Both the position numbers and the translations under genes were made by a program. DNA of 64,000 nt, taken from contig JANQEH010000166.1 of NCBI GenBank assembly GCA_028278455.1, positions 1 through 64,000 of the forward strand. Direction: 5' to 3'. Shown piece after piece: positions 47,272 to 57,241 of this stretch. The notes under the pieces were generated by a model. The model was given only the letters and a program-made list of their open reading frames with translations. It did no database searches and was not told the origin of the DNA. How positions within the stretch are numbered: the first letter of the stretch is position 1; each line of letters starts with the position of its first letter. The DNA comes from a bacterium. GTDB lineage: Bacteria > SM23-31.

Positions 47272-50185
47272 CTTTTTCCTTATGCCTGATTGGCAGTTTA
47301 ATTTTAAAACTGGTTCCTTCTCCGGCTGTTGACGAAACCTGGATAAGGCCGTTGTGGTCTGAGATGATTTTTTTTACTACAGATAGCCCAATTCCCGAAC
47401 CGCGGGATTTTGTAGTGAAATAAGGCTCGAATATTTTTTGCAGATCCTTCTTACCGATACCTTTACCGTTATCAGAAATGGTTATACTAATATGTTCAAC
47501 ACTTTTCTCATCCTCGAAAATTTCTATTCTGATAGTTCCTTCAAACTCTATCGCCTGAATGGAATTAATCAATAGATTCCAGAGAACATTCTTTATCAAA
47601 TCCATGTCGATATATATCTCTGGAAGAATATCACCATTTATTACCTCTATATTGATTTTCTTAGCCAGGTACTGATCGTTGTTCTTAAGAAGCAGAATCT
47701 GCTCGTTAATACAATTCAGGATATTGTGCTTTCTAAATATGGGCTCTTTCGTACTGCTGAATTTGAGAAAGTCAATTATTATCCCATCGAGTCTTTTTGT
47801 TTCATCGATTATTATAGTCATCAGTTTTTCATTATCACTGTCCAGTTCGATCTTTCTTTTAAGAAGACTTGCACAGTTCATGATAGATGTAAGGGGATTG
47901 CCTATCTCATGAGCAATCTTCCTTGATAATTCTCCAATAGCTGACATGTTTTTTGAGAACGCAAGTTCTGTCTCCATATTCTTCATCTGAGTAATATCAA
48001 CTATCACGCATAGAGTCCCCTGGAAACTGTTTTCGGCCGATAGCAGAGGAGTTGCTGAGATCAGGACATTCATAATAGAGCCGTCATTCTTAAAAACGGT
48101 GCTTTCAAAGTACTTGTGTTTTCTTGTATCCTGATCTAAGTTAAAAGCAACTGAATTCTTGTATTCCTCTATTGTAATAACCTCCAGGAGATCTTTATTG
48201 ATGATTCTGTTCAAACTTGATCCGGCCATATCGATAAAAGCGGGATTGGCATAGGTTATCCTTTCCTTGTCATCAAGAAGGACTATACCCGCAAAAGAAG
48301 TTTCTGCAAGAACTCTGTATTTTTTTTCGCTCTCTATAAGAGCAGTCTCCATCTTTTTCCTTTCAGATATATCCTTAATAATGGCCTGCAAACATTTCTC
48401 ACCTGACCAATCAATAATGCTCAGACTTATTTCTGCATCGAAAACAGTATCATCAAACCTTTTATGCATCCATTCGAAATGTCTAAGAGAACCTGCGTAA
48501 GCTTTCCTGATTTTCTCAATTGCTTCTATATCCGATCTTGAGCCGTCAGGCTGGAATTCCGGCGAAAGGTCAATAGGAGTTTTACCAATGATCATATCCT
48601 CCCTGCATCTGAACAATTCCTGTGCTTTCTTATTGCATAATATTGTTTTATCATCTTTAAATACAAATATTGCATCGTTTGCTGTTTCGAATAATGTCCT
48701 ATATCTTATTTCGGATTTCTTAAGTTCATCTTCGGCTTTTTGTCTACCGGAAATATCTATCCCCAGATTGATGAAATAATCGATTTCTCCATCATCCCTG
48801 AGGACAACCTTTCTATGCCACTCTACCGGAATGGTTCTCCCACCTGAAGTCTGAATCGCTCCTTCGTTAGTATTTGATATCTTCGCAGTTGTCAGAATAT
48901 TTAGAATCCGTGTTACCATCTCTCTATTCTTTTCAGGTATTAATATATCAACAACGTTTTTTCCGACCAGATCATCCAGTGAAAAACCGGTCGTGTCAAG
49001 CAAAGGATCATTAGCCATCAGAATGTTATGATCCCTGTCAGTTGCCACATAATATGCCGGTGAGGACTGTACTAAATTTAAACTCAGGTTCTTTTCTTTT
49101 AATAACTCTGCTTCAATCCGTTTTTGTTTCGTAATATCCACAAAGGAAATGATGCTTTTGTTGGTTCCGGGAATCATCTCAACAGAGATATAAATATTTT
49201 TTATTTCACCATGCCTGTCCAAAGCTCTCGATTCATATTTGCTGGGGATTTTCTTCTGATCTGTACGCCTTTTAAAATGGAACTGGGTCATTCTGTCAAG
49301 TTCATCTTTATGAATCAGTTCTGTCCATTTGCGTTTACCTTCAATCTCTTCTTTTGTATAACCAGTTATTTTCTCGAACTCAGAGTTGACCATGGAAATT
49401 GTAGTATCTGCTTCTGAAATCATAAAAGCAGTCCCTGTTTTCTCGAAAATAGTCCTGTATCTTGATTCCGATTCCGCTAACTTTTTAAGGGATTTCTGTC
49501 TCTCATTCTCTATTCTGAATCCTTCGTTTGTCAAATATATAAGAAGTGTTGAAACCATACCTAATATCCATAATAGAGTGAACAACAGCTTGTTGATTAT
49601 ACTTCTTATCTCGCTTTCGACATCTTCAATATATACCCCCGTACCAATGATCCACCCCCAGGGAACATAACCCTTGACATATGACAATTTCGGCACCAGC
49701 CTGTCCGGATCATCTTTCCATTGCCAGATATATTCTGAATATCCTTCGCCTGCTTCTCTTACGATCCTGGCAAACTCGACAAACATTTTCTTACCGTTTG
49801 GATCGGAATAATCAAGCAGGCTCTGACCGTTGAGCTCCGGTCTATATGGGTGGACAATCATATTCGGGGTAAGATCACTTATCCAAAAATAGTCCTTGCT
49901 TTCAGGGCCATATCTCAGGTTTTTTACTTTGCCGATTACCAGTTCTTTTGCCTCATCAAGTCCGATTGATCCTTCAGTATACTGACTGTTATAAAGATCA
50001 AGCACGCTCCATACTGAATTCACAAGCTCTTTTATCATTTCCCGTTTTTTATTCAATAGATTATCTTCAAGTGAGGGGATAAATATGACAAAAAAAGCTA
50101 TAAGGAACAAGATAATTGTAAGCACAACAGGTATGATAATTCTTATCTTAAAGAAACTGAAATAGTTATGATTAAATTTGGTCAT
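47264..50185 (-). CDS. Sensor histidine kinase with periplasmic single Cache domain and multiple PAS domains
   Basis: YGPESKDYFWISDLTPNMIVHPYRPELNGQSLLDYSDPNGKKMFVEF...IIGTGVYIEDV; PAS repeats; IGELSRKIAHEIGNPLTSIMNCA; GSGIGLSVVKKIISDHNG. Confidence 0.94.
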   Translation of the reverse strand: MTKFNHNYFSFFKIRIIIPVVLTIILFLIAFFVIFIPSLEDNLLNKKREMIKELVNSVWSVLDLYNSQYTEGSIGLDEAKELVIGKVKNLRYGPESKDYFWISDLTPNMIVHPYRPELNGQSLLDYSDPNGKKMFVEFARIVREAGEGYSEYIWQWKDDPDRLVPKLSYVKGYVPWGWIIGTGVYIEDVESEIRSIINKLLFTLLWILGMVSTLLIYLTNEGFRIENERQKSLKKLAESESRYRTIFEKTGTAFMISEADTTISMVNSEFEKITGYTKEEIEGKRKWTELIHKDELDRMTQFHFKRRTDQKKIPSKYESRALDRHGEIKNIYISVEMIPGTNKSIISFVDITKQKRIEAELLKEKNLSLNLVQSSPAYYVATDRDHNILMANDPLLDTTGFSLDDLVGKNVVDILIPEKNREMVTRILNILTTAKISNTNEGAIQTSGGRTIPVEWHRKVVLRDDGEIDYFINLGIDISGRQKAEDELKKSEIRYRTLFETANDAIFVFKDDKTILCNKKAQELFRCREDMIIGKTPIDLSPEFQPDGSRSDIEAIEKIRKAYAGSLRHFEWMHKRFDDTVFDAEISLSIIDWSGEKCLQAIIKDISERKKMETALIESEKKYRVLAETSFAGIVLLDDKERITYANPAFIDMAGSSLNRIINKDLLEVITIEEYKNSVAFNLDQDTRKHKYFESTVFKNDGSIMNVLISATPLLSAENSFQGTLCVIVDITQMKNMETELAFSKNMSAIGELSRKIAHEIGNPLTSIMNCASLLKRKIELDSDNEKLMTIIIDETKRLDGIIIDFLKFSSTKEPIFRKHNILNCINEQILLLKNNDQYLAKKINIEVINGDILPEIYIDMDLIKNVLWNLLINSIQAIEFEGTIRIEIFEDEKSVEHISITISDNGKGIGKKDLQKIFEPYFTTKSRGSGIGLSVVKKIISDHNGLIQVSSTAGEGTSFKIKLPIRHKEKDV

Positions 50186-50217
50186 AGTATTCTTGGGAAA
50201 TTGTCAATTACAGGTAA

Positions 50218-50233
50218 TGCAAATAATAGACCA
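50218..50233 (-). promoter_or_regulatory. Possible sigma54 promoter TGGTCTATTATTTGCA (minus strand)
   Basis: GG and GC elements with correct spacing; 33 bp upstream of the kinase start at 50185. Confidence 0.55.
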
Positions 50234-50304
50234 GAATTGATAAAATTCAATTATTAGTCTTTTTTCAGGCTGATAATGATTTTAACCAAAGAATGAGTTC
50301 AAGA

Positions 50305-50321
50305 AGTCTAAATGTTAGACT
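50305..50321. promoter_or_regulatory. UAS palindrome AGTCTAAATGTTAGACT
   Basis: Same 7-bp arms and 3-bp spacer as the two palindromes at 45854-45912; upstream of the cognate kinase-NtrC operon. Confidence 0.75.
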
Positions 50322-50477
50322 GTTTGATATTCAGGAAAATTTGATGAGAACGCCGGATTTTCAGCATTTAAGAAACTCTGATGGTAAGGTGAACAACAAT
50401 AAAAATCAGTAGGATATAGAATATTGTGTACAAAGAGAAACCGTGATAATAACTTTCAGTAATACTAACTATAAGTT

Positions 50478-50870
50478 TCATTTGCTGCCGACATTAGAAC
50501 AGATCCGGTCGTCTGCTCCTCGAAGCCGTTGGCTGAAAGCCTTTACTATTTCCTGGATTATCGGGCTTGATTCCTCAATCTCGTTATTGAATGCTTCCTT
50601 TGTTATACATATGCACTCAACATCTGTAAGAGCAGTTACCGTTGCTGAGTGAGGATTCTCGTCAATAAGGCTCATCTCTCCAAATACAGATCCTTCTCCG
50701 AGGGTAGCAAGACTTACAGTATTACCGTCACATTCCTTTACTACATCTACTTTTCCGGTAATGATTTTATACGCCATTAATCCTGTTTCACCCTCTTTTA
50801 ATATAACTTCACCTGCATCGAAAAATTTTTCTATTAATGCCTGCATTTCAAAATCACCCGATTCTTTCAT
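50478..50870 (-). CDS. Cyclic nucleotide-binding domain protein
   Basis: FDAGEVILKEGETGLMAYKIITGKVDVVKE...LGEGSVFGEMSLIDENPHSATVTALTDVECICITKEAF. Confidence 0.9.
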   Translation of the reverse strand: MKESGDFEMQALIEKFFDAGEVILKEGETGLMAYKIITGKVDVVKECDGNTVSLATLGEGSVFGEMSLIDENPHSATVTALTDVECICITKEAFNNEIEESSPIIQEIVKAFSQRLRGADDRICSNVGSK

Positions 50871-51231
50871 TATATACTCCTGTATATTCTAGATTATTGT
50901 ACCTTAATTTCCATTTTTCACATATGATGACCTTAATCCCGGCAATTAGTATATAAAATTATCATGTACAAATCAAGAGTATTTTCTTATTTAAAATCGG
51001 TAAATTATATCAGATTTGACCTCAATTTACATTTTCAATTATACAGTATGATTAAATGTGAATTTATTTGAGAATACTGTATAAATAATTTATCTTCTAA
51101 AATATCTCTCCCCGGTAAATTTGGTGGTTCTACTGTACCGGTGAAAATTCATTAATACAATCGGGAAAAGTACAGTGGCGTTGACGTTTTCTAATTTGAT
51201 TTCGGGATGCGCAGTACTAGACCAGCAGTAA

Positions 51232-52599
51232 CCAGATTTTGTCTTGATTAATATTGATGACCTAATATGGACGGAAATTGCCTGTTTCGGCAGTAGTTAT
51301 TACGAGACGCCAAATATTGATAAACTTGCTTCACAGGGGATGAAGTTCACTAACGCATATTCATCATGCGCTGTCTGTTCTCCGACAAAAGCCTCAATAA
51401 TGACAGGCAGGTATCCTTGACGAACAGTTATAACAGACTGGATGAGGGCGGAATTCCGATACAGTTCAGCAGAAGAATACATGCCTGATGACAAAACATT
51501 CCGGGGTGGTTATGTTGGTCGGGCAGAAAGGAAGTTTCTTGCACCACGTAATCCTCTCTGGAAGGAATTGGTTGAAGTAACGATAGCGGAAGTCCATAAG
51601 CCCGCTGGATATACATCATGCCACATAGGAAAATTACATCTCGGGGCAGAAGACCGGTACCCGGAAAAGCAGGGATCTGATTATAATTACGGCGGCTGCT
51701 ATTTTGGTCAGCCGCCAACCTATTTTGATCCTTATATCAATAACATAGACGACGCAGGGGATATTCCCACACTGAGATCGAGACAACCGCGAGAATACCT
51801 GTCGGACAGAGAAGCAGATGAAGCCTGCAGGTTTATCAGGGATCACAAAGACAGCCGTTCTTTCTGCATATGGCACATTATGACGTTCATACTCCCCTCG
51901 AAGGAAAAAAGATCATGTGGTAAAATATGAAGCTGGAAAAAGTGGAACAGGGCTGGGTAATGCAGTGTATGCCGCAATGGTGGAAAGTGTCGATCAAGAG
52001 GTAGGGAAAATAATGGATACCCTTACAGAACTTGGCCTTGACCATAAGACAATGGTAAACTTTACATCGGATAACAGGGGATTAAAAGGGTATTCTACCG
52101 ATAATTCCCCTATACGATCTGGAAAAGTCTGTCCTTGCGAAGGTGGTATATGAATTCCCCAGATCATCCGTTGGTGCGGCTTGATAGATCACAGCACTGT
52201 TTGTGATGAGCCGGTATTCAGTATTGATTTTCTTCCAACAATATGCGATGCATCAGTTACTCCCCTTCCACAGGGACGCGAAGTAGACGGTAAAAGCCTT
52301 ATTCCGTTAATTGAACAGCAAGATGGTTTTATTAGAGATGCTATTTTCTGGCATTTTCGCATTACTAAGTTGAAGATGTTGTACCATACAGTATTATTCG
52401 AATGGGAGACTGGAAACTTATAAAAAGGTATGAAGGAAAAGAGTTTGAACTTTATAACCTTAAAGATGACTTGAGTGAGATTACAGATCTTTCAAGCGGC
52501 TTTCCTGAAAAGGTAGATGAACTTGATACAAAGCTGAATCTTCTCCTGCTGGAGACCGGTGCTAAATTACCAATCGAGAATCCCGATTTCGGGAAATAA
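51232..52599 (+). pseudogene. Decayed arylsulfatase-like gene (multiple stops and frameshifts)
   Basis: Collinear fragments in different frames: [151 protein letters not shown]. Confidence 0.88.
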
Positions 52600-52616
52600 C
52601 GAATCGTTATTTCCCG
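52590..52616. terminator. Stem-loop CGGGAAATAACG-AAT-CGTTATTTCCCG at the sulfatase remnant 3' end
   Basis: Perfect 12-bp stem with 3-nt loop; includes the remnant stop codon. Confidence 0.55.
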
Positions 52617-52728
52617 GAGCTGTATCAAACGGCAGAAAGGCAATTTAAATATCCTTCCGGATAAAACATTTTAGTACCTGAAAATAAAAATAATGTGAAT
52701 TAATGAGCGAATCGTGTTTAGAATTTGT

Positions 52729-52754
52729 ATTTCTATACCAGTACATAGAAATAA
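52729..52754. promoter_or_regulatory. Inverted repeat TATTTCTAT-N8-ATAGAAATA upstream of the ABC transporter operon
   Basis: Perfect 9-bp arms ending 24 bp before the ATPase start codon. Confidence 0.4.
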
Positions 52755-52778
52755 TCCTCAGAGAATAATGGATAGACA

Positions 52779-53705
52779 ATGGAAATTAAAATAGAAAATC
52801 TTGAGAAGGAATATAAAAGGGGAACGAGGGCCCTCAAAGGTGTCAATCTTGTAATCGAAAGCGGTCTTTTCGGTCTGTTAGGTCCTAATGGCGCAGGTAA
52901 ATCAACTCTTATGAAGATACTTGTTACTCTAATGGAGCCCACAAAAGGAAAAGTCTTCATCAACGGTATGGATCTGATGAAAAACAGGGCTGAAATAAGG
53001 AAAATGATCGGATATCTGCCGCAGCATTTCAACTCTTTTCCGAAATTGAAGGCATGGGAATTTCTCGATTACTCTGCGCGTCTTGCTGATATTAAAAAAT
53101 CCTCTAATAGAAAGGAAGCGATTGAAAAAACCCTCGAAATGGTTGGATTATATGATGCCAGAAACAGGTATGCAAACAAGCTTTCCGGGGGTATGAAAAG
53201 AAGGCTTGGTATAGCACAGGCGCTTATAGGTGAACCTGAGATTCTTGTGATCGATGAGCCGACGACCGGCCTTGATCCGATGGAGAGGCTTCGCTTCCGG
53301 AATTTGCTGGCGAAAATGAGTCAGAATGATATTATAATCATACTCTCGACACATATAGTCGGGGATATTTCCAGTTCTTGTTCCAGTATGGCTCTGCTAA
53401 ACAGGGGAGAAATGGTATACAGCGATACTCCGGAAAGCCTTATCAAGGAGGCAATTGGCAATGTTTGGCAGATAAGGGCAAATGACCGTGAGCTGAATTC
53501 TATAAAAGAGCAGTACCCGGTTATTTCAACGGTTCCTTCCGATAATGGCTGGGAGGTACAGGTAGTAGGAAGTGAGATGACGCAGTTTGACGGTGAACCT
53601 ATTGAACCGGATCTGGAGCATGCTTATGTGTATTTTTTGAAAAGTCATCTTGGTGAATTCTGGATAGATAACATCAATATGGAAGAAATAATAACTCCAA
53701 ATTAA
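52779..53705 (+). CDS. ABC transporter ATP-binding protein
   Basis: GLLGPNGAGKSTLMKILVTL Walker A; KLSGGMKRRLGIAQALIGEPEILVIDEPTTGLDP signature and Walker B. Confidence 0.95.
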   Translation: MEIKIENLEKEYKRGTRALKGVNLVIESGLFGLLGPNGAGKSTLMKILVTLMEPTKGKVFINGMDLMKNRAEIRKMIGYLPQHFNSFPKLKAWEFLDYSARLADIKKSSNRKEAIEKTLEMVGLYDARNRYANKLSGGMKRRLGIAQALIGEPEILVIDEPTTGLDPMERLRFRNLLAKMSQNDIIIILSTHIVGDISSSCSSMALLNRGEMVYSDTPESLIKEAIGNVWQIRANDRELNSIKEQYPVISTVPSDNGWEVQVVGSEMTQFDGEPIEPDLEHAYVYFLKSHLGEFWIDNINMEEIITPN

Positions 53706-53709
53706 AGGA

Positions 53710-56700
53710 ATGAGGATAGGGATGTCCACACTGAAAACCATATATAATTTAGCCAGATTCGAGATGACTTCGATCTTCAGAAGCTGGCTTTTCAGGATAT
53801 TTTCAGTCCTTATGATAATTGCTGTCACTTTTTTAGATATGTCACTTTTTGTGATCCCCGCTTCTTCCCGCTGGATGTTTTACGGTATTCCTTCGAGTAT
53901 ACCGTATTTCAATATGCTGTTTCTTAATCTTGTACAGGGAATTATAATAATTCTCATGGTAACGGATTTTCTGAAAAAGGATGAATCTCTCGACACAACG
54001 GAGGTCGTTTATATAAAATCCCTAACAAATGCTCAATACGTAATTGGGAAGACCGCCGCGATTTTTAATATGATCATGTTGCTTGATCTGATAGTCCTGT
54101 TGATTGCAGGTGTATTTAACTATTTCTTTGTGGATGTTCCAGTTGTATTTGATGCATATATATTATATCCCCTTTTAATCAATGTCCCCACGGTGATTTT
54201 TATAATAGGCCTGACTATTTCGACGATGCTGGTCCTGAAAAATCAGGCGGCTGCTTTTATTATTGTTATTGGATACTGTGCTACAACATTATTTTTCCTT
54301 GAAGATGTAATGTATAACGTTTTCGATTATGCCGCTTTTACTGCTCCTGTCCTGATCTCGGATTTTGTTGGAGCCGGAGATCTTCATCGGATAATATTAC
54401 AGAGAAGCATATACTTTTTTACCGGGACCGGAATGATCTTTCTTTCAGTCCTGCTTTTTAAGCGTCTTTCGCAATCACGCCTGACAACTATCCTTTCATT
54501 TATAGTAATGGCTGCGGCATTTACCGGAGCATTATTTTCGGCTAATAATTACTTCGGTATTTTTGAGGAAGGAGTTGAACTCAGAAAAAGGATGCAGGAA
54601 AAAAGTCATCAGGTTTTAAATTTGCCATTGCCTGAACCTGTGAAATACAATATAGACCTGGAGCATAGCGGGAAAGAAATAATTGTGAAAGCCGGAATAA
54701 TATTAAAAAATAATTCGGAAGAAAATCTCGATAAATATGTTTTAAGCCTTAATCCAGGAATGAAAATCAGCAAGATCAGCGGAAAAAACTCTGACCTGGA
54801 TTTTATAAGAGAAATAAATCTTCTGACCATTATTCCCGAAAGACCGTTATTACCCGGAGAGACAGACTCTTTATCAATAACTTATGGCGGAATGATAAAT
54901 GAAGATGCATGCTATCCCGGGATTGATGAGCAGTTCAGGAATCAAAAATACAGCATGTTCTTATACAATATAGAAAAAAGGTATGGTTTTATTACACCTG
55001 AATATGTTCTCCTGACAGGTGAATGCAACTGGTATCCCGTTCCCCCTGAGATCATCTCTACAACAGAAATTGTATCTTCTGAGCAGTTCTACCCGGAGGT
55101 GTTATTGAATGTCAAAACTGCAGAAGGCCTCCTGCCCATTTCACAGGGAGAAGTTACTAAAATCAGTGATTCTGAGTTCAGCTTCCGGCCGGAGACGCCT
55201 GTAAACGGAATTTCTCTGATAATAGGGAATTATAAACAACTGACATTAACCGTAGAGGAAATAGACTTCAATCTTTATTATCTTAAAGGTCATGATTATT
55301 TCATGAAATACCTCGAGGCAGGGATCGATGATATTCCAGGAAGACTGGAAAGCTCTATAAGGAGATTTGAAAATTCCCTTGGGCTTGAGTATCCATATAA
55401 AAGACTGTCTGTAATAGAAACACCTATCCAGTTCTACGCATATTCACATTTTACTTCCATTCGATCTGAGGCGGTACAGCCTGAACAGATCTTACTGCCG
55501 GAAAAGGGTGTGCTGTTATCTTCATGCGACTTCAAAACACAGAGCTATGCCATCGCGAACAGGCCTCAGAGAGGCGGAATGAGACGCGAAATGACACCAG
55601 AGGATATATCCGGGATGCTGTTCAACAGTTTTATCAGCAGTACTTTCCTGGGCAGTGCGGATATGTTCCAGAGGATGAGGGGGATGATAGCTCGAACTCA
55701 AGGTGAAGATCAACTCTCATTTCAGGATATTTCTTTACTCGCTGAAACAGATGATTCTGGTAACTATTCGATACTGCCTCTTTATTATTCTTACTCAACA
55801 CATTTTTCATCAGATAGATGGCCTCTTTTTAATGCAGTGATCGAATCATACTTAAACAGAAAGATAGAGAGCAGCCAGGGCATGCGCGGCAGAATGATGA
55901 TGATGATGGAAGGTTTGAGCGACCAGGACAAGGCAAACATCGCATTGATCGAAGATCCCCTGTCTGCACTTTTAGAGGATCCGACCAATCCGAATGCGGG
56001 GAATGCACTGGAGCAGAAGAGCACATATCTGGTCTATTTGATGCAAAGCGGAACAGATTCAGAGACATTTGAAAATTTCCTGACGGATTATCTTACAGAA
56101 AATAGATTTTCAGATATAGAGGTAGACGAATTTCTGGAAGTTTTAAAGGCGAATTTCGATCTTAACCTGTCTGAATATTTTGATGCCTGGTTATATGAAG
56201 AGGAAGTTCCTGTTTATCAGGTGAACGACCTTGAGTGTTTTGAGATAATAGAAGAAAACCAGACGAAATACCAGATACTTTTCACCGTATCGAATTTAGG
56301 AAACACAAGTGGGATTTTTGAGGTCAGTTTCCGAGCCGGGGGTAGAGGATTTGGCAGGGGAAGAGCTGGTGGCGGAGCCAGGGGAGGAGGCGGAATGCCG
56401 GGAGGCAGAGGAGGATTCTTTGAGCCGGAGTTCGAGAAGATATACTATCTGGAGGCCGGTGAGACAAAGAGCATTGGAGTACTACTTAACAGCAGGCCGC
56501 TCGGTATGGCCCTGAATACACTGGTTTCGAGTAATCTACCCGCAGTAATGAATTACAATTTTCAGGAGGTTGTCAAAAATTTAGATCTGAAATCCTATGA
56601 GGGTGAAATGATTATTTCCAATGTCGATCCATTAAGTTCATCTGAAATGGTTATAGTCGATAATGAAGATAACGGATTCAGAATAAATGAGCAGGTCAAA

Positions 56701-57210
56701 AAGGGATTCCTGAACAGGATCTTCGGAGATAGCGAAGAAAACAGCACCAGATATGTCGGGCTGAATATATTTGATCCTCCAGGAAAGTGGCAAGCTGCTG
56801 TCTCGGATAACTATTTTGGAAATATCAGGAAAAGCGCACATTATATTAAATCAGGATCCGGGGAAAACAAAGTGTCCTGGACTGCAGAAATACCTAAAAA
56901 CGGCACTTATGATGTTCTGTATTATGTGTCGCCTGTAATGGGAAGAAGAGGAATGGGACGCGGCAGAGGCGGTCAGTCCGGAGGAGGCGGAGACAGGCAG
57001 AGAGAAAGTTTAATAAGTGATTTTCATTTTGTGATCCATCATGACGACGGCAGCAGGGAGGTTACAATGGAGATTGATAAGTTCGAACCCGGCTGGAATA
57101 TGATGGGATCGTTCTATTTTTCGAAAGGTGATGCCCGAGTTGAATTAACGGATGAATCGGGCGGCAGGATTGTGTATGCGGATGCCGTGAAGTGGCAGAT
57201 CGTAAAATAA
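53710..57210 (+). CDS. ABC-2 type permease fused to a degenerate M1 aminopeptidase-like domain and a C-terminal golvesin/CBD-like domain
   Basis: N-terminal TM region typical of ABC-2 permeases; large M1-like exodomain without HExxH; Gly/Arg-rich linker; C-terminal WTAEIPKNGTYDVLYYV...FHFVIHHDDGSREVTMEIDKFEPGWNMMGSFYFSKGDARVELTDESGGRIVYADAVKW. Confidence 0.75.
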   Translation: MRIGMSTLKTIYNLARFEMTSIFRSWLFRIFSVLMIIAVTFLDMSLFVIPASSRWMFYGIPSSIPYFNMLFLNLVQGIIIILMVTDFLKKDESLDTTEVVYIKSLTNAQYVIGKTAAIFNMIMLLDLIVLLIAGVFNYFFVDVPVVFDAYILYPLLINVPTVIFIIGLTISTMLVLKNQAAAFIIVIGYCATTLFFLEDVMYNVFDYAAFTAPVLISDFVGAGDLHRIILQRSIYFFTGTGMIFLSVLLFKRLSQSRLTTILSFIVMAAAFTGALFSANNYFGIFEEGVELRKRMQEKSHQVLNLPLPEPVKYNIDLEHSGKEIIVKAGIILKNNSEENLDKYVLSLNPGMKISKISGKNSDLDFIREINLLTIIPERPLLPGETDSLSITYGGMINEDACYPGIDEQFRNQKYSMFLYNIEKRYGFITPEYVLLTGECNWYPVPPEIISTTEIVSSEQFYPEVLLNVKTAEGLLPISQGEVTKISDSEFSFRPETPVNGISLIIGNYKQLTLTVEEIDFNLYYLKGHDYFMKYLEAGIDDIPGRLESSIRRFENSLGLEYPYKRLSVIETPIQFYAYSHFTSIRSEAVQPEQILLPEKGVLLSSCDFKTQSYAIANRPQRGGMRREMTPEDISGMLFNSFISSTFLGSADMFQRMRGMIARTQGEDQLSFQDISLLAETDDSGNYSILPLYYSYSTHFSSDRWPLFNAVIESYLNRKIESSQGMRGRMMMMMEGLSDQDKANIALIEDPLSALLEDPTNPNAGNALEQKSTYLVYLMQSGTDSETFENFLTDYLTENRFSDIEVDEFLEVLKANFDLNLSEYFDAWLYEEEVPVYQVNDLECFEIIEENQTKYQILFTVSNLGNTSGIFEVSFRAGGRGFGRGRAGGGARGGGGMPGGRGGFFEPEFEKIYYLEAGETKSIGVLLNSRPLGMALNTLVSSNLPAVMNYNFQEVVKNLDLKSYEGEMIISNVDPLSSSEMVIVDNEDNGFRINEQVKKGFLNRIFGDSEENSTRYVGLNIFDPPGKWQAAVSDNYFGNIRKSAHYIKSGSGENKVSWTAEIPKNGTYDVLYYVSPVMGRRGMGRGRGGQSGGGGDRQRESLISDFHFVIHHDDGSREVTMEIDKFEPGWNMMGSFYFSKGDARVELTDESGGRIVYADAVKWQIVK

Positions 57211-57241
57211 TATGAATTCTCAATAACTCAGGAATATTAAA

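Noticed and set aside
51442-51930. 162-aa ORF starting MRAEFRYSSAEEYMPDD as an independent gene
   Set aside because: It is an internal fragment of the decayed sulfatase, flanked by other fragments in different frames.
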